Below the pieces are notes generated by a model that searched no databases, was not told the DNA's origin, and worked only from the letters and a program-made list of their open reading frames with translations. A DNA stretch of 64,000 bases, taken from assembly GCA_002778195.1 (NCBI GenBank), contig PCDI01000002.1:3671234-3735233 (forward strand), in the 5' to 3' direction. The stretch comes from Raffaelea ambrosiae (taxonomy: Eukaryota; Ascomycota; Sordariomycetes; Ophiostomatales; Ophiostomataceae). The translations under genes were made by a program, and so were the position numbers. Shown piece by piece: positions 1-10,731 of the stretch. How positions within the stretch are numbered: position 1 is the first letter of the stretch; every line of letters begins with the position of its first letter.

Positions 1-1680
1 AACTCTGTTGTACCACCTGAGCCGCACCCTTGGGACCCGGCTGGCTTCAGCCGCCTTTCGATGCCCTGGTAATCCTTCTGTTTGGTCGCTCAAGGCCAAC
101 ATCCCGTGTGGAGAGAGGCCTTGTGACTTCTCATTTCCATAAACTAGAGTGCTGACAATGTGTGCAAGCAACATCTGCGTCGCTGTTGTAGTGCATTGTA
201 AACAAACCCGGGTTGCTGGAAGAGGGTAAGATATTTGTCAAATAAATCTTGCATGCCTTGTTCTCATTGTCTCGGTCTTCGTGCACAAGAGTGAATCATG
301 CCAACCAAACACACCACCAGAAAGTGTTCTCCCTGCGTAGGGCTGAGTCGGCAGATTCTAAGAAGGTTGGACCAGAAATGCTGGGCGCAGCATTCCCAAT
401 ATGGATGTGCATCAATCGTGCGGATGAAACGTTCCTCGGAGCCTGGCAGGGCTGAACAGGCCATGTTCAGAAGTCACACCAGTTAGGAAATACTTGTGGA
501 ACAGGGAACTGTCTCTGAAGAGTTCTAATTATACAAGTGAGACGAGACTGGTGCTCTTATTAATGGGGAACCAGTGTGAATCTCAGCGAAGACTTTCAGT
601 GGCAGATCTGCTAAAATACAGCGGGCCAACGCCGCCTGTTTGGGGTAGCCCCGAAAAAAAATCTTGTAATACTGGATGCTTCGGGGTGTTTTCACCACCG
701 TAACAACGCCTGTGATATACTACAGTCCGAGATGTTGCTCCAGAACCAGACCAGAGTGATGTCTCACTCTCACGACCATTGGGTTTCTGTCATTGATAGC
801 TTCTTAGGAGTAGACAATGGCTTTCCTCTACACGAGCTACCAACGGATTAGCCTTTCTCCGTCGCCGGTACTCGGTCGTTTGCGGGCCCACCTACAGTGC
901 GAAAAGAATATTCGGCCCCGCCAGCCCGAAATCGGGAAGGCGCCATGAATACGGCAGCAAGCCGAGATAATGCGCAGGTTTTTTTTCCCCTGGCCGGCGG
1001 TACGAGCACTTGGCCAGGTGGCCAGGTCTCTGTGGAGAAATGACAATGGATCAGTCATACGGCAAAAGCCAAGGAAAGGAGAAAAAAAAACCGATTTCGT
1101 CAAGAAAACACAAACAAGGAACCCCCAGAACGGTTCCCAAAAATAATATCCCAGAACCAAGGACAAGCCCGCAAAATCATATGACGCCCGCCTTTCCAAG
1201 GCCGAAAACGTAATCCCCAACGCACCGAGCCGGGAAGGGAAGGAGGCCAGGTCACACCGCACACGCAGAACCAGACAACAACTAGTCAGATAACCAAACA
1301 CACCGACCAACCCGTCCACGCATGCACGCACACGCACTCGCACTCGCACTCAGCCATTCCCGATCGAAACCGGTCTTATCAGACAACGTGCCTCAGAAGT
1401 CGCCGACCACCGCCCCGCCCTTGCCCTCCATTTGGCCCAGAAAAGAGAACGCGTGTTCCTGATTTCCGTCCCCTCCCTTGCCGCCCTTGTTTGGCCTTTG
1501 TCGTTCTCGTCTCCGTATAACCGTCGGTGTCGACAGGGCACAATCCCCTCTTTCCATATCCTTCACACCGCATCCTTCCCAACATAGCATCATCGCACTG
1601 CCATCATCCTTTCCATTGACTTCCCATTAGCCTTTATCGTCATAGCCAAAAGCATCAATCAACATCAGTGAACCAACACT
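1..1680. other. Spacer upstream of cysteine dioxygenase
   Basis: I see no supportable gene here. The open frames are short, overlap on both strands and have no recognisable domain. The first 250 bases could be the 3' flank of a gene outside the window. From about 1300 to 1680 the sequence becomes pyrimidine-rich on the plus strand with CA-rich runs just before the ATG, as expected for the promoter and 5' leader of the following gene. Confidence 0.5.
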
Positions 1681-2602
1681 ATGGCTGTTAGCGTCCTCAT
1701 GCCCTTGTCGAGCGATCTGTCGGCGTCGTCGTCGTCACCGCACGTTGCCGGCTGCAATGGAGAAGTCCCTCGGTTTGAGCGACTTGTCCAAGCGTTGAAG
1801 CAGGCTCTGGGGCCCTCATCGGGATTGACTTCAGACGACGTCGACGTGAACTATCTGATGCGTTTGATGGAAGAGTATGATGGCAAGAAAGATGACGGGT
1901 GGATGAAGTACAACTTTGGCGATGCCAGCCGTGGCTACACCCGCAACCTTGTTGACGAGGGTAACGGCAAGAGCAACCTGGTAGGCAGCACTCTTTTCTC
2001 TGAACCACTCTGTTCTTGTTAGGGATGCACCTCCCATCGACGCAAACCTCCCATCCACATCGACTTGACAACTAACACGTACACAGCTTGTGCTCGTGTG
2101 GTCGCCTGGCAAGGGCAGCCCCATCCATGACCACGGCAATGCCCACTGCTTGATGAAGATCCTGCACGGCAACCTAACCGAGACCCGGTATGCTTTCCCG
2201 GAGTCCGGCGAGGAGGGTCCGATGCGGGTCACCTCTGAGAAGACGTATTCCGAGAATGCCGTCGCCTACATGGCCGATGAGCTCGGCGTCCACAAAATGT
2301 GGAACAAGGGTAGCGACTTCGCTGTCTCCCTTCATCGTAAGTCCCAGCCCAGAAGGCGCGTGATTATGTGGGAAGATAAAAGGGGGGGAGGATGAGGGCA
2401 GGAGTAGACGAAATAGGGGTTGGTTGTTTGTTTTGTTCCCAAAGGGGTAATGCGCTTCTGACAGACCATCTCTCCCACAGTGTACACCCCGCCAAACGTA
2501 GCCAAGGGCGGCTGCAACATCTTCAACGAGCAAACCAGCAAGTGCTCCCATGTCGCCAAGTGTGGCTACTACACTGCGTATGGGCAGATGCTGAAGGAGT
2601 AA
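1681..2602 (+). CDS. cdo1: Cysteine dioxygenase (type I)
   Basis: Oxidises L-cysteine to cysteine sulfinate in the cytosol, the first step of cysteine breakdown. Three exons (1681-1980, 2087-2336, 2481-2602) give 223 aa; both introns have GT..AG ends and keep frame. The cupin iron site is visible: H114 and H116 in SPIHDHGNAHC and H169 in LGVHKMW. C121, just after the HxH motif, matches the cysteine of the Cys-Tyr cofactor in mammalian CDO, and the SLHLYTPP segment built across intron 2 supplies the catalytic His183 and partner Tyr185. The length is slightly above the roughly 200-aa mammalian enzyme because of a Ser-rich N-terminus. The start is the first ATG of the frame, behind a CA-rich leader. 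The family call is secure; the symbol follows the animal name. Confidence 0.93.
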
Positions 2603-3822
2603 CGGACCCGAGATGAACGATTCAACATCCACATAACGACCCTAAACATGGGAACATATATATATGATATGAGATATGAACAACGTGCATGGGAAAGGGA
2701 GGAGAGGGGGGGCAGGTCTAGAATGGTGTCATGAGGGACATGAGAAGAGGAGTGATGACACATAGGCAGGGTGGACAAGGAGACGGGGGGCACAAACCTC
2801 TTGTTTGACTTCCTGCTCATCGTCGACACTTGGGAAGGACTACCCCCCTCAGAACGACTGGCGTTTCTGCTTCTGTATTCTGTATCTTTCGACGAGTTCG
2901 GCCAGATTTGTCTTTTCTGAATAATAAATAGTGCTCTGCAGAAAGCGGGACAGGTGCTCTTGTGTGTGCTCTCAGGGCAAGATGCTCCCCCACAACCACA
3001 ACTCAGGGGGGTTCCATAGGAATAAACAAAGTCCTTCGTGGAAGCAAAATCACCGCAGAAACACTGAACGTAAAATAGGATGAAAGGGTTTGGGGAGCGA
3101 GAAGGGCGAGGGCGGCCACCCCAAGACTTTAAACGGAAAGAAACCTCATCTGTGATGCTCTCTGATTGGCCCTCAGAAATTGCGTGATTGTCTATGTTCA
3201 CGGTGGGGGTGAGCCATTCGGCCAATGATATACGATTCACGTGATATGACGAATAAACTTCCATAGATCATCGTGTAAATCAACCCTTTACATTGGTAAC
3301 CTTAAAATACCCGACACCATGAACACATTTGGAAGTCGATCTGAGACACATTCTTTAATCCGAAATATTGAAGACACCCCCTATTGCCTGTGGCAACTAG
3401 CCATGGTAAAGTAGAGCAAAAATAAAAAATAAAAGTACGGGTCATTGAATGAAACCATTGAACATTTGAGGGTCCCGAGAGAAAGAGGAAAAAAGTGATA
3501 TAAGTTAATACATGGATTTTTTTGTTCAGAAAAGAAAGAAAACATAGGAAAAAGAGAAGAAAAAGAGTGCGGCCTTGGAGAGACTAGAGATCTCTATCCT
3601 GTCTCTCTCACCGCTTTGCGCCGCTTTGTCTAAAATGTACCCTGTGCCCCCCCCACTAGTTTGTGTATGGACGTGGAAATGGCCCTTTTCTTCCATTTCC
3701 ACGTCTCCCAATCCTATGAAACCGTTTACAGCATCGCCTGCCTTCCTGGAAAAGACATGTCTTTCCTTATAGTCATTTGCCTTTTTTTTTTCAAATAGTT
3801 GTGATTTGTTCTGCCTGCCTCC
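2603..3822. other. Convergent 3' spacer between CDO and AA9 genes
   Basis: Both flanking genes end here, so this is shared 3' sequence. I see no domain-bearing frame. The stretch from 3290 to 3560 is AT-rich with A runs, suitable for 3' ends of either gene, but I cannot place a polyadenylation site with confidence. Confidence 0.5.
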
Positions 3823-5738
3823 TCACAGGTGGTGGCGGCGGTAGTGCGGCGCCGTGTACGTACCGTTGGCCGACGGCATCGTCACCGAGGCCGTGCCCGT
3901 GGCAACCGTCGTGTACACCGTCGATGTGGCCTGGGTGGTCAGCGTGAGGTAGGTGGTGGGAGAGTCGCCGCCCGCGGAGGCGCTTTCGACCGGGGCCGTG
4001 TAGGACGCCTCACTGCCCGGCAACGTGGTGGTGCCCTGGTACTGCAGCGTCACCGTGGTGGTGGTGCTGGGATGGAAGCGGCCGGTCCATGTGCCGTTGG
4101 CGTACGGCGGAGCGGGCGACACGCGCGGGGCGCTGCTGCTGTCGCCGCCGGTGCCCGTGGACAGAGGCACAGACGTGTACAGCGGGACAGAGGAGATGAA
4201 GGGAGAGCTGGAGGCGACCGGAGACGTGTAAGCCGAAGAGACCGGAGCGCTGCCGCTGCTGCTGGTGGTGGTGACAATAGCCGGGGTCGAGCTGGACGAG
4301 CCGCCAGTGGGGTAAGCCACGCCGGAGCCGGAGCCGGAGCCAGAGCCGGAGTACGAGACCCCAGCCGGAACCGACGTGGAAGCCGACGTGGAAGCCGACG
4401 CCGAAGCCGAGGTGGTGGTGGTCGCATCCGCCGAGGCCGAGTAGGTGACGGAGCCGGCGCCGTACGAGGCAGGCTCGGTGGTGTAGATGGTCACGGGGGC
4501 GGGGATGGTGCCGGCGCTGTAGGACGACTCGGAGAGCGAGATGGCCTGCGGGCCGGAGGAGCTCTCGGCCTCGCATGCGGCGGCGACCTTGGCGCACTTG
4601 GCGTCCCAGACGTTGCAGTTGGCGCCGCCGCTGGGCGGGGCGGTGTCCCAGCAGACCTTTTCCTGGGCGTAGCAGTCGTTCGAGGCCTCCCAGCAGCCCT
4701 TGACGGAGTCGTACGCGGGGACCTCGACCCCGCACCAGTTGGCGTTCTTGACGAGGCAGTTGCTGGGCACAAAGGTGGCGCCAAAGTTCTTGCCGGCGGC
4801 CCGCAGGGTGTTGGAGACGGTGGCGGCTCTCTTGGCAACAGGCTTGACCTCCCGCTTGCGGGAAGACGAAGACGACGACTCCGACTCCTCGGCGACGGGG
4901 TAGTAGGCGGGCGGGCCGGCCAGCGGGTAGGGGAAGACCGGGTTGTAGATGTCAAAGTGGACAGGCTTGTCGCCGAGCTTGACGTAGCCCGGGATCTGGG
5001 CCTCGTACTTGCTGGGGATCTCGAGCGTCTTGGAGTAGTCGCCGTCGGTGGCCTCGACAAAGACTTGGGCGCAGCCAATGTAGTACTGCGGGTTGTTCTC
5101 GTAGTAGGCGTTGTGCAGGGCGAGCAGCTCCGGACGGAGCAGGTAGGCGCCGCCGGGCAGGCCCGAGGGCAGCTTGACGGAGAGCAGGCCGTTGTTCTCA
5201 ATGAGCTTCTCGGTGCACCACTTCTCGGTGGTCTCGTCGTAGCCCTCGTCCCAGAGCTTGAACCAGCCGCCGCCGGCTGCGCTGGTGGCCTGGGTGTTGG
5301 AGATCTGCTTCATGTAGACGGCACAGGGGCCCTTGTGGGACTCGCTGATGGAGCCAGCATTGCTGGAGCCGGGGTACTGGCGGAACTCGACGCTGATGGT
5401 GGCACCGGCCGGGACGGGGCAGGTGTAGTTGACAGGGTTCTGGCCATTGAAGCCTGTAAGGGGGGGTGGGGGGTGGGATGTCAGTGTTTTGTCATCTCTG
5501 GTTGTGTTTTGTTCTGCATATATCTGTGTCTGTCTTTCCAGAACTTACCGCAAACCATGTCCTCGCTGGCGAGATCGTTCACGGGCTGCGTGCAGGTGTC
5601 GGCAACCTCGGGCTGGCGAACACAGGTGCCGTCACCCTGGTTGACACCGTTGACGAAGAGGGTCGTGAACAGGGTGTGGGCATTGGTGGCAGCGGCGAAG
5701 GCAGCCACAAGAGTGAGGGTCTTGGCACGGACAAGCAT
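3823..5738 (-). CDS. Secreted AA9 lytic polysaccharide monooxygenase with Cys-rich module and Ser/Thr tail
   Basis: Copper-dependent oxidative enzyme that cleaves cellulose or related beta-glucans outside the cell. Two exons on the minus strand (5549-5738 and 3823-5453; 95-nt intron with GTAAGT donor) give 606 aa. A signal peptide (1-20) ends at Ala20, so the mature protein starts with His21, the copper-brace residue. The second copper His is H103 in SESHKGPC, and the Q186-Y-Y188 motif with CAQ follows. The catalytic domain ends near residue 245. After a basic Ser-rich linker comes a module at about 287-358 with eight cysteines, then about 245 residues rich in Ser, Thr and Pro ending in YRRHHL. 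No CBM1 signature is seen. The C-terminal module is not one I can name. Family call is strong; substrate is unknown. Confidence 0.92.
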
Positions 5739-8700
5739 GGTTGTGAGTTGTTGTCGTTTGAACGGTTGGTTGCTCTGTTCGTTGGTTTGTTGTTTGTTTG
5801 GGTTGATAAATAAGATTTGGCCGTGGTTTGATGTCGTTTGCTGGTGTAAGCCAGAAATCGGAAGACTTCAACTCGAATCAAGAGTTGTGAACGCGGACCA
5901 GTGCGTTTGAAGGAGTGAATGAGAAAAGAAAGAAAAAGAGTGAATCTGTAACAGCACGGTGAAGACACACGCACACACACAAAAAAAACCCTTCTCTGGC
6001 CAAAAGCAGTGAAGGTGAAAAGCAGAAAAAGCAGTTTCTTCTCTGATCAAAGAGAGGGATTGGACGACAAAAAGATGTCAGAAAGGAATGGATGGTGAAC
6101 CAAAGGCACCCGAGATGTTGATAGAGAAGGAAAGGGAAAAAAGGAACGAAGCAAATAAAAGGAATGTAGAGCCGTTGCAGAAGAACCACGAGAGAAACGG
6201 AACGAAGAAAAGAGAGGGCGAAACGGGGGCCAAAAGGAAGTCTCCGGGCGGCCGTCAATATATATGCCTCCCCTATTGCGGACTTGTGTAAGTGACTAAA
6301 TTGGTGGCGTCCGTCACTCGGTGTTCGACATAGGCCAGGCAGGCCAGGCCAGTGCCGAAAGCCATCGCCCCGCCCAATAACAGGACCAAGACTTTTCCAG
6401 ATGCTGGAATAAGCACGGAGCCGGCCCCAAGGTCTCAACAACCATGTTCTGCAGACGGCTGGCTCACAGGCCAAAAGAGGGCTGTCCAGCTACAAGGAGG
6501 GGCAGTCTGTGCGGGCTATCTGCCTGGCGTATGTCTGTGTGTGGTGGTCTGTGTTGGTCCTTTTCGTCCAGCTCAGCCAGCTGTGCTCAGCCAGCTCAGG
6601 CGTGCCCAGGCAGGACTAGCCGCTGTCTATCCGCGTCCGCATTCCCTTTCATTTCACCAAATGGCTCGGCGTGCCGTTTAGTAGGGGGTGGGAGCGGGAC
6701 GTAAAACACTAGTCTGGGTCCGCATCTGCAGGCCATTTTTTTTCTTCTTCTTGTTCGAGCGCGACTTTCAGGTACCAGTTACACATTGTGTAGTTAGGAT
6801 ACAAGCTCCCTCGTTGAGAACCCACAAGGATCTGCCGTCGGTCGAAAAAAAAGGGGAAACAGCCAGCATGGATGCGTTTTCTTTGAGTAACCGGGTTTTC
6901 CAGCCAGGACCATCCAAAATACTCGTACAAGCCTTTCCGGCAAGGCAAGTGCCATTGTCCATTCCTACATGGCATGTGCATCTTATCAGAGCAATCCACT
7001 GGCAATGGCACTGGGAAGGGGTGTGCATCCTCTTCGGCTCACGCTGGCCAGCTCTCAACCCAGACCGCCTCGTTCTTGGAGGAGCATCCAACAAACAAGG
7101 AACTTGCCGGTGAAGGCGACCTGTTGGAACTTTTGGTCTTTTGTAGCTTCTTTCTTCATTGTTGGCCCTGTCCTTGTGGGTTCTGGACCGGCGTCGTCAA
7201 GAGTTGCCCCAGTCGATGGAGCCGCCGTCAATCTCCCCTTTCTTCTTCGTTCCCCAGGATGGTTGTGATGGAAAAAAAAGTTGGCACCGCAGATTAGTAC
7301 ACAGAACTGAGGCATGGCCCGGCTTCGCCTCGGGCTGGTTTGCACGGAAATGCGTGGTTTGTACCTTGCATATTGCCCGCCAAGTGCCGCACTCATTACG
7401 TGTAAGATATCGTACGGGCGTCCGTCTTTGCCCATGCAAGCCATACATGCCGTGCAAGACTCGTATGTGCACGTTGTAGTTCCCTGCTTTAATCCTTGTG
7501 TGCCCCCATCCTCAGAACACGCGGATGTGACTGGATCGACAGGCGGCGGATAAAGCGTACAAGAAACAAAACAAGAAAAGGAAAGGAAAAGAAGAAGAAA
7601 AAAAGAAAAGCTTGGAAAGGGAACAACACCGAAAAGACCGTTGTTCTGTTTCGAAACGCTGGCTGTAACTAGATGATTGGCCCTCTTTGTTTCTTGCCCA
7701 ACTGCGGAGACCGGCCAGGGGTAAAGCAGAGAAAGAGGAACGAAAGTCCGGACGAAAAAATACTCTTAAACACAAAAGACGAAAAACGACCAGCGAAAAA
7801 CCGGTGACGGGTGATGGATGGGGGCTGTCTCCACTGGCAGCCGCCCAGACGGAGAAGAAAAGAGAGGGTCCCATCCAGGAACAGCAGGAGCGGGAAAAAA
7901 GCGAGAGCGCCACAGCAAAACAGAATGTTCGAGTAGTTGGGCCTTTCGAAGCGCTTTTCGGATAGCTCGCAGCACTCTACAAAATAATACTCGTGCTCTT
8001 AACTACGAGTATCTTACATGCCCAAACAGAACCAGTAGACAGACATCTCGTTCGTCTTTTTGTTTATTTTTTGCATTTTCCACTCTCCCACCTTTTTTGA
8101 CGTGCTTCCTTCCCTGGAGTAAGAATGTGAGATACAGGTGACGTGTGTAAAAAGTCCCGTTAAACTACTATGTATGCTCGCGCCCCCTTTCCCTGCAGAA
8201 GCGAAAATGCATGACAACACACAAACTACTGGCACTCGTGCAAGACGCGAGAAAACGCGCCAAAACTCAACTGGGAGGCCCATCGCTCTGTCTCTGTCTC
8301 CTTGTCCCCGGGGTGTCGCAGCCAAGAAAATGCACAGGCCAACGCTTCCGACTCGCTGTTTCGTTTCTACTGATCTGCCGTGGTCTCCGAAGCTAGGCAG
8401 CTCTGGCGATGCTTGTCGTGAGATAAGGGAACGTCCAACAGCCACAGTTTCAGATTGCAAGCCGATTTTTAGAAATACATGAGTGGAGATGGTATTGTAT
8501 TTTTTTGTTCTTTTTTTTGTTGTCCGCTGTGCGCCTTGAGGTGTCCGTCTTCTATGTCGAGGACGCCTGTAAACTTTTTCTATCGCTTTTTTCTCTCTTT
8601 TCCTCCTGCTGAAAATGACGTACCCGGCTTATACTATGTAAGTCCAACCAAAAATGAGCGTCTCAAAATATGAGGCTTATGCAAAAAAAAAAAAAAAATA

Positions 8701-9062
8701 GGGACGTAATTCATGCCATCCTCTCTTCCCCCTTTTCCTCATCTTGACGAATATCTTTTTTTCTGTTCCTTGGTTCATTTGCGTTGTGCGTGTGTGTTGG
8801 TACAAGGGGAGAGATAAAAAGAACCGATGCACGGCGAAAGACTCGAGACGAACGAAGGATCTGGGGTTCCGAACGGCTACGATACTTGTGTGGAAGACAA
8901 TCCACTCCCCTTTCCCTTGCCACTCAGAAGAGACACCCATTGATTCAATTGATCTTCTTCCGCTATGGGCGCCCCCTCCTTTCTAGGTGTGTTCCGAACA
9001 ACACACAAGGTGTCATCTTCATTGTCCCCTTTTCGTCTTGTTTGATTTGTGCAGGTGCTTTT
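5739..9062. other. Long gene-poor spacer
   Basis: No supportable coding gene. Every open frame is under about 145 codons, unspliced, and lacks a recognisable domain. The right-hand side of the AA9 gene (5739-6300) is its promoter side and contains A/G-rich runs and a TATATATG stretch at about 6259. At 7987-8012 there is a perfect 8-bp inverted repeat (ATACTCGT / ACGAGTAT) with a 10-nt spacer. A 15-base A run lies at about 8683-8698. Confidence 0.5.
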
Positions 9063-9923
9063 ACTCGTTGATCTTGGCCAGGATGCTGTCACGCAGAATA
9101 TTAGCGCTTGGTCTAATTTTTTCTGTCTCATCCTGCTGTCGTCATCATAGTTTCCAGCCGCCAGGTCGGCCACCCAAGCCCGCCAAACAGACCTGAGTAT
9201 GCCAAGCTGCCGTTTCCTCCGAGCAAAACGAATCAACTATCGCTGGGGAGGAAGGGCAAGCACTTACTCGGAATCCCGGAACAGGGTGTACTCCTCCTCG
9301 CCGACACGGACGGGGCTGCCGCCGAACTGTGGTTGATGTATTAGCCAAGGTTCCCAAATTTCGCTAAGCAAGGCTGATTCAGGGTGGCAGGAACCAGAGG
9401 CGAGGGGTGTGGGAGGCAGTGCATGTTTGGATGTATGCGCATATGCACGTATATGTGTGTGCAGTGTCCCAAAAGGTGGTCATACCTGAGGAATCAGAAC
9501 CTTGTCGCCAGCGGCCACACCGAGGGGCACCCGCTTGCCATCCTTGTCGAGGACACCGGGACCGACGGCCAGAACCTTGGCCTCGTTCAGGTCCTTGACG
9601 CTGGACTCGGGCAGGAAGATGCCGCTGGCCGTCTTGGCCTCGGCCTTGACACGCTGCACCAGGACACGGTCCAGGAGCGGGACAAGCGACTTGATCGAGC
9701 GGATAGTGCTGGACTATTTGGAGAGCAAGAAGAGGCATTGGTTAGCATTGCTGTCTTTCCCGTTCATGTCTGTTGTTCGGTGCCTTTCCCCCGATCCTCG
9801 GCTGGGGGCTCTTCTTTTTCGTGTGCGTGTGTGTGTGTGTGCCATGGAGCCTTGTAGCCGAGCTAAAAGCTTTCCCTGCAAGGGTCTCGGGGTAAAGATC
9901 CAAGCTCAATTCGCACTCACCAT
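9063..9923 (-). CDS. hsp10: Mitochondrial 10 kDa chaperonin (GroES/Hsp10)
   Basis: Co-chaperonin that caps Hsp60 in the mitochondrial matrix. Four coding pieces on the minus strand (9921-9923, 9486-9713, 9268-9326, 9063-9087) give 104 aa, the normal Hsp10 length. The first coding exon is just the ATG, followed directly by GTGAGT. The protein then reads STIRSIKSLVPLLDRVLVQR, the classical GroES start. The mobile-loop region EAKTASGIFLPE, AKVLAVGPG and the end LFRDSDILAKINE are all present. Every junction keeps frame: intron 1 is phase 0, intron 2 phase 0, intron 3 phase 2. The last exon is only 25 nt. Because of the splitting, no single long frame reveals this gene. Heat-shock control is expected for the family, but I could not find a clean heat-shock element upstream. 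Confidence 0.93.
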
Positions 9924-10731
9924 TGTGTCTGAAGGTGTGCAAAAAGAGACAGAAAGTCTGGCAAAGATTAAGAGTGGTGGTCGGTAGGTACGGGGGAAAC
10001 GGCTACTGTCGAGAGTTGGCTGGGAAGTGGAAACAGAAGGAATGGGGGAAAAGAGAGCTGGACTGGCACCGGGGGAGAACAAAAGTTTTTGCGGCGGCTA
10101 AGTAATCCAAGAGCTTCCAAGAGCATCTAGAAACAACCGACGATGGAGACGCCCCAAATTTTTTTGGTGCCGGCGCAACGGATTTTCCGGTGCCGCATCG
10201 GCATTTCCCAATGGCAGGCTGTCAAATGACAAGCATGCAATCGTTAGTACCCAGAATGCGACATTGATATTTTTTGCCAGGCTCGACGAAGCAGCAGATA
10301 ATTTGTAGCATAGGACGGATACGTTAAATGGCCATTGAAAGCTACGCAATAATGTCTATTATGCCCAGCGATGTGCTTTGATCTTTGATGTTTACCAGTC
10401 TAAACTTTCCAATAAGAGGCCCCCTTGTTTGTCAGTCTATCAAAGTCCCATCCACCATCGCCTCGTGGAGAACAGAAGATGGCGAGCATGAGAAAGACAG
10501 AATACATGCAAATAAGTAGCCAAACACACACACTCACAAAAAACAGACACTAATCCTATCCAGATACAACCAATTCTTACCAGCTCTAATCCGAATAAAG
10601 AGAAACGGGAGAAACAGGGGGAAGGGAAAACAAAAGAGAGATATATGTAAAACGCAGACGTAAACAACCCAACCAGTAAACTTCCTCCTTCCGATCGCCT
10701 CTTCGCTATCCTCATTGCAGCGAATTCAACT
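9924..10731. other. Spacer between hsp10 promoter and kinase 3' end
   Basis: Holds the upstream region of hsp10 on its left and the 3' flank of the kinase gene on its right. No coding frame is supportable. I looked for tandem nGAAn heat-shock elements and found only scattered TTC and GAA triplets (for example around 10115-10132) without the regular 5-bp spacing. Confidence 0.45.

Noticed and set aside
3829..5910. 693-codon plus-strand open frame antisense to the AA9 gene
   Set aside because: It is the reverse shadow of a GC-rich coding exon: mostly Arg, Gly and Val with no domain, while the minus strand has an intact secreted enzyme with copper residues.
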